In this document: positions 27,672 to 35,372 of the stretch, piece by piece | Numbering within the stretch: position 1 is the stretch's first letter | Layout of the letters: each line of letters opens with the position of its first letter | From: Desulfobacteraceae bacterium | GTDB taxonomy: Bacteria; Desulfobacterota; Desulfobacteria; Desulfobacterales; Desulfobacteraceae | Length of the DNA: 64,000 nucleotides | Direction: 5' to 3' | Assembly: GCA_016744295.1 (NCBI GenBank) | Contig: JADGEQ010000013.1 | Coordinates: 62,001-126,000 of the forward strand | Notes under the pieces: model-generated | Seen by the model: only the letters and a program-made list of their open reading frames with translations | What the model was told of the DNA's origin: nothing | Database searches by the model: none | Made by a program: the position numbers and the translations under genes

Positions 27672-27992
27672 CGGGCGCTTGTTTTCTCCTTAATGGCAGA
27701 TGTAAATCGGGTGAAAATTTTTATATTTGAATTCATGAAACCTTTATTATCAGACAGCCCAGGGGATGATCAAGTATTATTCCTAGGTACAACAAACAAT
27801 GAAAGATCACCATGAAGCGCATGAAGAACATGAAGTTTTTTCTTCAGTTCCTTCATGTCCTTCATGGTCAAAATATATTGTTATTTCATATAAAAAAATG
27901 AAGCCCATGGAAAAAAAGCCAGGTTTATTTTTCCATGGGGCTTACAGCTGTACTCTTGACATAAGCTGTTTGAAAATTGCATACTCACCGCC
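27672..27992. repeat. Intergenic region with two large inverted repeats
   Basis: The divergent gap holds an imperfect inverted repeat at 27806-27869, with arms built of ATGAAG-type units (CACCATGAAG on the left, CTTCATGGTC on the right). A second strong hairpin lies at 27901-27943 (AAGCCCATGGAAAAA with TTTTTCCATGGGGCTT). The first may be a dispersed palindromic element; the second lies just upstream of the next gene and could be a terminator or regulatory fold. The 71-codon ORF across them is treated as an artefact of the repeats. Confidence 0.6.
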
Positions 27993-28667
27993 ATGGAAAC
28001 CATATGGATAATAGGTGCCGGTCGTTTTGGGCTTCAGGCGGCCAGGTTGTTGTCAAAAAAGCATAAAGACTGGCAAATTCTGCTTGTGGATGTGGATGGG
28101 GAAAAACTTGAACAGGCAGGGGATCTGGATTGTCTTACCCAACAGGCAGATGGCATCGCCTTTTTAAATACCCATTTGAGTGGTGATTTGAGTGGTGATC
28201 TGAGCGGTGATTTAAAATTTGGGAAGCCCACCTGGATTGTGCCGGCACTGCCGGTTCATCTGGCCTGGGAATGGTGCCGGGGGCAATTGGGAGTGCCCTT
28301 AAATCCCCTGGATGTTTCTTCAAAAATTGATTTGCTGCTGCCCAATCCCATGCGGGGTTCAAATGGAGAGATCTATGTGAGCCATGCCAATTTTATTTGC
28401 CCCGGCAATTGCAGTGAGCCCGATGATATGTGTACGATTACCCGTCAGCCGCGAAAACTGGAGATGTTTAAGCTGCTTGCCCAATTGCGGTTTCAAGATT
28501 TTACCTCTTTGGTCATCCAGAGCAAGCAGCTGGGACCCGGGGTGGGGGGCTATTCTCCCCAGGCCTTGTTCTCATTGCAAAAAAAAATAAACGGGGTGGT
28601 GGGCCCCGTTCTGTTGAGTACCGCATGCCGGTGCCACGCAGTGATTAGCGGTTTTGACCGATCTTAA
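27993..28667 (+). CDS. Rossmann-fold protein with Cys-rich C-terminus
   Basis: 224 aa. An N-terminal nucleotide-binding strand and glycine loop (WIIGAGRFGLQAARLL, residues 4-19) with an acidic end of strand 2 (LVDVDGE) looks like a TrkA-N/NAD(P) Rossmann fold. A triple SGDL repeat follows at about 67-80. The C-terminal half has a CPGNC...DDMC cluster and a CRCH pair, which could bind a metal or Fe-S cluster. The family was not recognised. It is transcribed toward the B12-riboswitch operon and ends about 48 bases from it. Confidence 0.6.
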   Translation: METIWIIGAGRFGLQAARLLSKKHKDWQILLVDVDGEKLEQAGDLDCLTQQADGIAFLNTHLSGDLSGDLSGDLKFGKPTWIVPALPVHLAWEWCRGQLGVPLNPLDVSSKIDLLLPNPMRGSNGEIYVSHANFICPGNCSEPDDMCTITRQPRKLEMFKLLAQLRFQDFTSLVIQSKQLGPGVGGYSPQALFSLQKKINGVVGPVLLSTACRCHAVISGFDRS

Positions 28668-28714
28668 CCGATCTTAACCGATCTTAACCGATTTTACTGG
28701 GGGAGAATCGGCTG

Positions 28715-30349
28715 CTAACCCTTGCTTTGTTTGAGAATGGCGGTGATCTGATCCATAATCGCTTGTTCACTATTTGTAATTTCAAAAGGTGAAAATTCGG
28801 AAGGTGCAATTTCTGAAGGTGCAATTTCTGAATTTTCCGGGTGGTTGGAAAGATTTTTTGCCCGGGAAAGAAGGTCGAAACTAAGGTCCACCAGAAAACC
28901 ATTGGTCTTCAGGCTGATTTTTGTGTCTTCTTTTTGCCAGAAGATGGGGGACCGGCTGTCGGACATGCTTCTTAAAATAGTGTGGCAGGCAAAGGTGATA
29001 AGGGTTGCTACCCATTTGACCTTTGGGTCTGAAAACAATACCTCTGCTTCAAATTCAAAAATGCCTGTTTTTTTAAGTCGGTTGTCCTTTTCAAACCCGG
29101 CATATCCCGAGGTTCCGGCCAGGACTATCTGGGTGTGGCTTAACAGGTTTGCTGTCCGGTCCAGCCGGTCCAGAAGATTGTTTGCCATGAGAAAATTCAT
29201 GTTTTCCAACAGGTCATCAAGGCTGCTGTCCGGGACAAACATGAGAAATCCGATTTCCGGTTCAATGCCGTGGTTTCGACACAGGTCAATGGCCCGGGAG
29301 GCAACGGCTGCGCCCGAGCTTTTATTGATTTTGTTCAAGATGGCAGCGGAACCACTTTCCACCCCCATGAGAAGGCTTGTAAATCCTGATCCCACAAGGG
29401 ATTCAAGGATGGTGTCATCCAGATCCTGGGGTCTGGTTTCCATGCCGAATGTTATGTTCATGGGTTTTAAACGATCCATGAGATCCATGATTCGTTTTTT
29501 TCCCAGAGTTCCCGGTCCGATGAAATTGGGATCTACAAAATAAAACTCTTTTACCCCCTGGTTCACAAGTCCCTGTATCTCCCTGGCAATATTTTCAGGG
29601 GATCGGCCCTTCCACATGCTTCCCTGGTTATAAAAGGAGGGAACAGGGCAAAAACTGCAATGGTTGTAACATCCCCGGCTGGCCAGAATGGGGGCAGTCC
29701 CGTCCAGGGAAATCCTTTTGGGAAAGGCAAACAGATCCGGGTTTTTTTCAGGGGTTCTGGTTTTCCGCTTCCCATGGGAAAGGCAGGATCCTAGGGCGAG
29801 TCCCTCAATATTTTCAAGTTCGGAATATTTTATAGGGGCCGAATTATTTACAGGGGTCGGATTTTTAGCTGGGTCCGGAGTTTCTCCTGGCTCGAGAGTT
29901 TTGGCAGGTTCCGAATTATTTTTAAGGGCCTGGGCCAGTTCCACAAGGGTGTGTTCAAACTCTCCCACGGCAATGGAATCCACAGGATCGCATTGCTGTA
30001 AAATTTTTTCAAACACCAGGGAGGGAAAAAAACCGAATAAATTGAGATGACCCGAAAATCCTTGCGCTTTCAGGTCAGAGAATAATTCAAATAACAGGGG
30101 GGTGTGTTCCCAGAAATAGACGGCATTGACGCATAAAAGATCCGGGTTCAGGGCCAGAATTTTGGCCTTGGTGTTGTCAAAACAGGCCCCGGGTACTGCA
30201 TGGTCCAGAAAAATTGTGTCAAAGCCATTTTGTTCCAGGGCTGCGGCTGCATAGCCCCCCATGAGGCAGGACCACAAGGGGGTGTTGGCAATATCGTTAA
30301 ATCTTTTTTTAGAGGCTTTTCTTGGATGTTCCAGGACAACTATTTTCAT
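28715..30349 (-). CDS. B12-binding radical SAM enzyme (second; BzaD/BzaE-like by context)
   Basis: 544 aa. A cobalamin-binding-like N-terminal domain (about 1-150) is followed by the radical SAM motif GCYNHCSFC (near 226-234), placing a 4Fe-4S cluster. A barrel with FYFVDPNF and GMETRP strands follows. It is the last gene of a minus-strand operon behind a cobalamin riboswitch, overlapping the previous gene by 4 bases. Class B radical SAM methylases of this shape move methyl groups from cobalamin to unactivated carbons. Its link to benzimidazole methylation is inference. Two in-frame repeats (about 150-180; near the C-terminus, SEIAPSE) look recently expanded. Confidence 0.8.
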   Translation of the reverse strand: MKIVVLEHPRKASKKRFNDIANTPLWSCLMGGYAAAALEQNGFDTIFLDHAVPGACFDNTKAKILALNPDLLCVNAVYFWEHTPLLFELFSDLKAQGFSGHLNLFGFFPSLVFEKILQQCDPVDSIAVGEFEHTLVELAQALKNNSEPAKTLEPGETPDPAKNPTPVNNSAPIKYSELENIEGLALGSCLSHGKRKTRTPEKNPDLFAFPKRISLDGTAPILASRGCYNHCSFCPVPSFYNQGSMWKGRSPENIAREIQGLVNQGVKEFYFVDPNFIGPGTLGKKRIMDLMDRLKPMNITFGMETRPQDLDDTILESLVGSGFTSLLMGVESGSAAILNKINKSSGAAVASRAIDLCRNHGIEPEIGFLMFVPDSSLDDLLENMNFLMANNLLDRLDRTANLLSHTQIVLAGTSGYAGFEKDNRLKKTGIFEFEAEVLFSDPKVKWVATLITFACHTILRSMSDSRSPIFWQKEDTKISLKTNGFLVDLSFDLLSRAKNLSNHPENSEIAPSEIAPSEFSPFEITNSEQAIMDQITAILKQSKG

Positions 30350-31746
30350 TTTGCCGCCTTTTTAGTAAGGGTGTTGTTCATATGGCTGTGGGGTCCGAAC
30401 CCATGGGCCTCCTTGGACCCGATGGAAGGCAATTCCAGTCTGGAAAATACCCCTGCCCCGTGACAGCGGGATTCAAATTCGTGGAGAATGTGATTGAATT
30501 TTACAGGATTGTGATACACCGGATACAGCAGATCTGTATCCGGGTCAAGATCTCCGGACCGGATCAGCCGATTGGTCATGGGTGCATTGGGATAAAGTCG
30601 CACATGGTTGAAAATAACGGCTCCCAGGTTTCCGGCAGGCGAGTGGATCTCCAGAATCTGGTCCAGCATTTCACTGGCCTCCTGGATCTCTTTTTCCCCT
30701 TCTCCGGGCAGGTTGACCAGAAAATGGCACATGGTCAAAATTTTGTGTTCAGCGGTCAGCCGGGATGCTGCGAGAATATCCTCAGAGGTCAGGCGTTTGT
30801 TTAACAGAGACAACCCGTGTTGGGTCAGGGCATCCCCTGAAAAGTAAATAGCTGCAAGGCCGGCGTTCAGGGCCAGGGTCAGGTTTTTCTGTGTCAGGCT
30901 GTCCTCCCGGAAAAAACCGGTCCAGCTTAGGGTGAGTCGCCGGCGGACAAGTTCCTGGCAGACCTGTTCAAAATGATCGGCGGGGCGGTTGACCACTGAA
31001 TCGGTAAAATGGAAGAGCTGGATGCCAAATTCTTTGTTGAGCCCTTCCATCTCATCCACAATTTTTTTCGGGCTTCGCAGCCGCATGCAGGTGCCCCCCA
31101 AAAAGGGGTAGAGGCAATACCCGCACCAGAGATCGCAGCCCCGTTTGCCTTCAATGCCCATGGCGGCCACATAGGTGTTGGCCTTGGCATAGGTGTTGGG
31201 ACAAAATCCCTTTACATCCATGGGTGGAATTTTGTCCATGGATATCTTGGGTCCCAGGGGATTGGAAACCACCGAGGTTTTGTGTCGCCACAGGATACCC
31301 GGGATCTTGTCCGGATCAAGGGTGGGCGCTATCAACAGGGGAAAGATCAGTTCGCCCTCTCCGGCAAGGCCGATATCAATCTGGGGAACTTCTGCCATCA
31401 GTCGTTTTCCAAACAGGGAAAAGGCCGGCCCCCCGGCAAGGATTCTTGCCTTCGGCACCAGTCTTTTTACCAGAATTGCCGCAGTTTTCAGTGAGGATAG
31501 ATAGGAGGCCTGGTGGCCGGCCAAAGGATCCAGGTTGCGAAAGGAGAGGGCCACCACATCCGGGACAAACCCTTCCAGGCTCCTCTTTAAATCAACCCAG
31601 GGGTCCATACCGATGTTCATGTCCAGCACTTGCTTTTCAATTTCTTCGGGCACCAGAGATGACAGCCGTGACAGCCCCAGGGGATAAACTTTCTCCTGGG
31701 CCCCCAAATGGGAGGTGGGAACCTGGACCATTAATAATTTCATCAA
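30346..31746 (-). CDS. B12-binding radical SAM enzyme (first; BzaD/BzaE-like by context)
   Basis: 466 aa. The N-terminal domain (about 1-140) has the layout of a cobalamin-binding domain (VYPLGLSRLSSL, DVVALSFRN, ILAGGPAFSLF). The radical SAM cluster motif is GCDLWCGYC near residue 202. A barrel follows (HFTDSVVN, LSWTGFFR, AIYFSGDALT). It is co-transcribed with a methyltransferase upstream and a second radical SAM enzyme downstream. In Eubacterium limosum, BzaD and BzaE are two such enzymes that act after the O-methyltransferase BzaC in making 5,6-dimethylbenzimidazole. The parallel is structural; the reaction here is unproven. Confidence 0.8.
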   Translation of the reverse strand: MMKLLMVQVPTSHLGAQEKVYPLGLSRLSSLVPEEIEKQVLDMNIGMDPWVDLKRSLEGFVPDVVALSFRNLDPLAGHQASYLSSLKTAAILVKRLVPKARILAGGPAFSLFGKRLMAEVPQIDIGLAGEGELIFPLLIAPTLDPDKIPGILWRHKTSVVSNPLGPKISMDKIPPMDVKGFCPNTYAKANTYVAAMGIEGKRGCDLWCGYCLYPFLGGTCMRLRSPKKIVDEMEGLNKEFGIQLFHFTDSVVNRPADHFEQVCQELVRRRLTLSWTGFFREDSLTQKNLTLALNAGLAAIYFSGDALTQHGLSLLNKRLTSEDILAASRLTAEHKILTMCHFLVNLPGEGEKEIQEASEMLDQILEIHSPAGNLGAVIFNHVRLYPNAPMTNRLIRSGDLDPDTDLLYPVYHNPVKFNHILHEFESRCHGAGVFSRLELPSIGSKEAHGFGPHSHMNNTLTKKAAK

Positions 31747-31778
31747 TTTTACTCCAATCTTACTTCATTACTTCAATA

Positions 31779-33341
31779 TTACTCTACTAAAAATAAACCG
31801 ATATAGGTTACATATTGCCCTTTTTCCTTTACCGGTGAAAGGGACCAGCCACAATTGGCCACGGTTGCATATACATCAATCCCCGATCCTTCCATGGCGG
31901 GCCGGGCCAGATCATGGTGGCGGCAAACCCCGTCTTCAGGACATTGGGGGCAGACAGGGCAGGGACCGGCCCCAAACACAAAGGCTTTGTGAAATCCTTG
32001 TAAAAAGGCTTTTTTTTCAAGGGCCAGTAATGCGGTGTGGAATTGCTTGCCCGGGGGGGCTCCCTTTACCAGAAAGGCGGTTGTGTAGGAATCCAGCAAT
32101 TGACGGGTTTTTTGATGATCCATTCCCTGGGGAGGGCATTGAAGGTTCTTGCCAAACCCCTTACACCCAAATTGACATTTGGCATTTGCCCAGGGGGCGG
32201 TGACCACATCCCTGGGTGAAATCGGCGTGATTCCGTCAAATTTAAGTTCCATGGCAAGGGGGGTCCAGGGATCGGCCGGGAGCTTCAGGCTGCCCTGCTT
32301 TTTGGCCATGATCAGGGTGGAATCCGTTGTCAGATCCCGGATGCCAAAATTTTCTATCCCGGCTTCACCAAGCCATTGGGTAATTGTTCGGGCTTCATGG
32401 CAGGCACCGTTAAAGGTGTTGAGCATCATGGTAAGGTCATAGAGGGCGCCTTTCTGGGGAACCGCTCCTTTCCGGTCGGGGAAATAATCATGGATCGTAA
32501 GGATGCCGTCCGGGGTCAGCAGACCGATGGCTTTTAAGAGCAGCTCTTTTGCCTCCTCCGGCCCATAGGCATGGAGAAAATTGCTCATACAGATCAGGGA
32601 GAATTTTTCCTGGGTTTCACCCTTGAAATCACTTGTAAGGTCGCTTTTAAAATTATGGGTTCTAAAATCACCCCCCACCGGCGTGATCCCTTCCCAGTCT
32701 TTTTCTTCAGGGTATAGGGTGCGGGCAGCTTCGATGACTTCCGGAATATCAAAAAGCACTGCCCGGGTCCCGGGAATCAGTATCTTCAGGGCCCGGATCA
32801 GACTGCCGGCTCCCCCCCCGATATCCAGGATGGGACCGGTGACTCGTTCAGGTTCAAGCAGTCGCACAATCTCTTCTGATTTTTGCCGGACCAGGGTGTC
32901 TGTGGATGCCACATAACGAAGGTTCCGCTCTTCATAGGAAAGCCTTGCCATTGGTTTTTCTTTTTCCGGGGCCACCCGTTGGGTCAGATTTTCCCAGTGG
33001 GGACGCATATACTGCCGGTAGAGGAAAAAATCCCCCATATAGTCTTTTTTCCCCGGCACCAGGAACAGGGAGGAAACCTGGGTATTATACCAGTTCTCCT
33101 TTTGACAGGTGACAAGCCCTGTCCGCTCCATGGCCCGGAGCAATCGGGTAAGTTCCGGTTCCAGGCAGCTGGCCTCCCGGGCAATTGCGGCAACTGAACA
33201 AAAACCCTGATCCATGAGATGGAACAGCTTCAGCTCAAGGCCGGTGAACAACACCTGGGAATACCAATAGGCCGTGGACAGATCTTCCAGAAACTGAAAG
33301 TTTGTGTGGGCCGGATCTGCATTTTTAAAACCAAAATCCAT
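31779..33341 (-). CDS. SAM-dependent O-methyltransferase fused to DUF2284-like metal-binding domain
   Basis: 520 aa. Residues 1-90 are a winged-helix dimerisation domain as in O-methyltransferases of the hydroxyneurosporene/plant type. Residues about 100-350 are the SAM-binding fold (ILDIGGGAGSLIRAL near 170, then a VLFDIPEV strand). The last 150 residues carry many Cys (CQFGCKGFGKNLQCPPQG, CPVCPQCPEDGVCRHH), matching DUF2284-type putative metal-binding proteins. The fusion is unusual to me. In context it parallels BzaC, which methylates 5-hydroxybenzimidazole. Operon: symporter upstream, radical SAM genes downstream. Confidence 0.8.
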   Translation of the reverse strand: MDFGFKNADPAHTNFQFLEDLSTAYWYSQVLFTGLELKLFHLMDQGFCSVAAIAREASCLEPELTRLLRAMERTGLVTCQKENWYNTQVSSLFLVPGKKDYMGDFFLYRQYMRPHWENLTQRVAPEKEKPMARLSYEERNLRYVASTDTLVRQKSEEIVRLLEPERVTGPILDIGGGAGSLIRALKILIPGTRAVLFDIPEVIEAARTLYPEEKDWEGITPVGGDFRTHNFKSDLTSDFKGETQEKFSLICMSNFLHAYGPEEAKELLLKAIGLLTPDGILTIHDYFPDRKGAVPQKGALYDLTMMLNTFNGACHEARTITQWLGEAGIENFGIRDLTTDSTLIMAKKQGSLKLPADPWTPLAMELKFDGITPISPRDVVTAPWANAKCQFGCKGFGKNLQCPPQGMDHQKTRQLLDSYTTAFLVKGAPPGKQFHTALLALEKKAFLQGFHKAFVFGAGPCPVCPQCPEDGVCRHHDLARPAMEGSGIDVYATVANCGWSLSPVKEKGQYVTYIGLFLVE

Positions 33342-33409
33342 GGAAACTCCTATTTATGGTTTATCGGGCCTGAAACGCCCTGTTTGGCTCTGTCAGACCC
33401 TGTCATTTT

Positions 33410-35008
33410 TTAGCGGGTCTGGCTTGATAAGGTTCCTGCCTGTTTTAACGCTCCATTTTTCCTGGCGTCATTGCCCATATGGTTTTGTCCCATCTTGTTG
33501 TCCTTGTGTCGATCCTCGAAAAATGGGGCCAAATGGATTTCTTTAGATGGGGTTGTGGCCAGGGAAACCCCGATAAAAACCGTGCCGGAGATCAGCATGG
33601 AAGCGATCACCCCGTGTCCCATGAACAAGGGGTGGATGCTTTCTAAAAACGGGGGTGACATGGGGGCTGTTTTGGCCAGATCAATGATGACCAGTCCCAC
33701 CTGGAGTACAAAGCCCGTACACAGGGAGGCAATGGCTCCGGGTCCTGTTGCCCGTTTCCAGTAAAGACCGCCCATGAGTACGAAAAAATAGGAGGCAGAT
33801 GCAATAAAGGTGGCAATATGGATGGCGTCAATGATGCTGTGGATGAAAAAAGATCCCAGAGTGGCCAAAAAAATAATCATAAGAACGCTGGCCCTGTTAA
33901 CCAACCGCATCTGTTGCATGGTGGCACCCGGGCATAGATATCGCTGGAAAATATCCCGGGCAACACAGGAGGCACCGGAAGTGGCAAAGGTGTCGGTGCA
34001 GGACATGGCTGCCGTGGCAAGGGCAACGGCGCACAGGGCAAGGGCCAGATTGGAAAATTGGCTGCCCATGATAAAGGTCAGAAGAGCGGGTTCTGCCTTG
34101 GCCATCCCCATGGGAAAGCCCATTTCTGCAATCTCAGGGTAAAGGGCGTTAAGGCCCAGGGCGATAAGGGCACAGCCGCCAAATACAATTGCCACAAGAA
34201 AAGAGCCCAGGAACATGCCCTTCCGTGCACAGGGTTCATCTTTGGCCGCCCATACCCGCTGCCAGGGATCCTGTTCCGTGATCCATCCGGGAACAATGGC
34301 AAGAACAAAGATGAGCACCATGGGCATTCCAATGGAAATAGGGTTCCACCAACCTTCGGGCATGGCAGAAATCAGCTGACCCGGTGACAGGGCCGTGGCG
34401 CTGCTAGCGCTCCCCATGACCACAAAGGCCATGACCAGGATAAAGGTCGAAAGGCAGAGAAACTGGATGATATCCGTGGTAATAACCGCGGACAATCCTC
34501 CCAGGGTTACATAGATGGAGACGGCCAGACCTACAATCAGTGCGGAATAAAGAGGATCTATTCCGTAAAAAATTTGAAGAACCATGGCAAAACCCTTGAT
34601 GTCGGCCACGGCAAAAAGAATCATGACCACGGTGATGATGATGGCCACGGGCAGTCTTAAAAAGGGGCCATACCGCATTTCCAGCAATTCCGGCTGGGTG
34701 ATGGCGGGCAGTTTTTTAATCTTTTTCACAAAAAAAGCAATGATCAAAAGTGCCAGGATATTGGGGGCCACAAATCCCCAGATGGAGCCCATGCCCAGAA
34801 GAATGAAAAAACCGATTACTGCCAGAAGTGCACCGGCGGTGAGCCAGGATGCAGCAGCGGAAAACCCGATGGACAGAAAGCCGGCTGATTTGCCCGCCAG
34901 CCAGAAGTCAGCGGGGGATGTCTGTTTTTTGCTAAAATAGAGACCGGTCAGTATCAAAACAAAAATATAAATAGAAAGTACCAGAAGAAACTGATGGTAT
35001 GCACTCAT
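33410..35008 (-). CDS. Sodium:solute symporter family protein
   Basis: 532 aa with about 13 hydrophobic helices and SSS-family signatures (ADFWLAGKSAGFLSIGFSAAASWLTAGALL near the N-terminus, WITEQDPWQRVWAAKDE in the middle). It is an integral inner-membrane carrier, usually driven by sodium. It is the first gene after the cobalamin riboswitch, so its substrate is probably linked to cobamide metabolism, for example a corrinoid precursor or lower-ligand base. This substrate is inference. The C-terminal 60 residues are polar and cytoplasmic-looking. Confidence 0.85.
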   Translation of the reverse strand: MSAYHQFLLVLSIYIFVLILTGLYFSKKQTSPADFWLAGKSAGFLSIGFSAAASWLTAGALLAVIGFFILLGMGSIWGFVAPNILALLIIAFFVKKIKKLPAITQPELLEMRYGPFLRLPVAIIITVVMILFAVADIKGFAMVLQIFYGIDPLYSALIVGLAVSIYVTLGGLSAVITTDIIQFLCLSTFILVMAFVVMGSASSATALSPGQLISAMPEGWWNPISIGMPMVLIFVLAIVPGWITEQDPWQRVWAAKDEPCARKGMFLGSFLVAIVFGGCALIALGLNALYPEIAEMGFPMGMAKAEPALLTFIMGSQFSNLALALCAVALATAAMSCTDTFATSGASCVARDIFQRYLCPGATMQQMRLVNRASVLMIIFLATLGSFFIHSIIDAIHIATFIASASYFFVLMGGLYWKRATGPGAIASLCTGFVLQVGLVIIDLAKTAPMSPPFLESIHPLFMGHGVIASMLISGTVFIGVSLATTPSKEIHLAPFFEDRHKDNKMGQNHMGNDARKNGALKQAGTLSSQTR

Positions 35009-35104
35009 AAAAACCTCCCAGTCAGCAGAGAACCTCCCCAGCCGACACTAAACTAAAAAATTGTTCAGCCCGGGGATTTGCCGTCTCTCCGAGAAGCTTT
35101 GTTC

Positions 35105-35272
35105 ATCTCTTTCCAATGGATATTCTGGCTGGTGGATCATCCTAATCGCCGGGTCTTCCCATGCTGCTTCGTATCGGTTTTACTGCAGCACAGTGACATT
35201 ATACGGCTTTCGTTCCCACTTACAGCGGCGGGTCCGCCCCGGATTTTCACCGGGTTCCCCAAAAGAAAGCAT
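35105..35272 (-). promoter_or_regulatory. Cobalamin (B12) riboswitch
   Basis: On the minus strand the leader shows conserved cobalamin aptamer elements in order: GGTGAAAATCC, a GCGG...CCGCCGCTGTAAG segment, the GTCACTG B12 box, a GGGAAG, and a final GATCCACCAGCCAGAAT segment. A CTTTC/GAAAG pair closes the element. It lies 97 bases before the symporter start. B12 binding normally lowers expression of downstream genes. The 71-codon ORF across it is spurious. Confidence 0.9.
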
Positions 35273-35372
35273 CTTTTTATTACATTTATTAAATTCAGGT
35301 GGTCTAGAATCCAATAGTGCCGAGTTATAGCACATGAATTCTCGGGTTTCAATACGGATTCGTTATCCGTTG

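Noticed and set aside
27799..28011. 71-codon plus-strand ORF rich in His and Glu
   Set aside because: It is produced by the inverted repeats and overlaps the next gene.
35137..35352. 71-codon minus-strand ORF before the symporter
   Set aside because: It lies across the cobalamin riboswitch.
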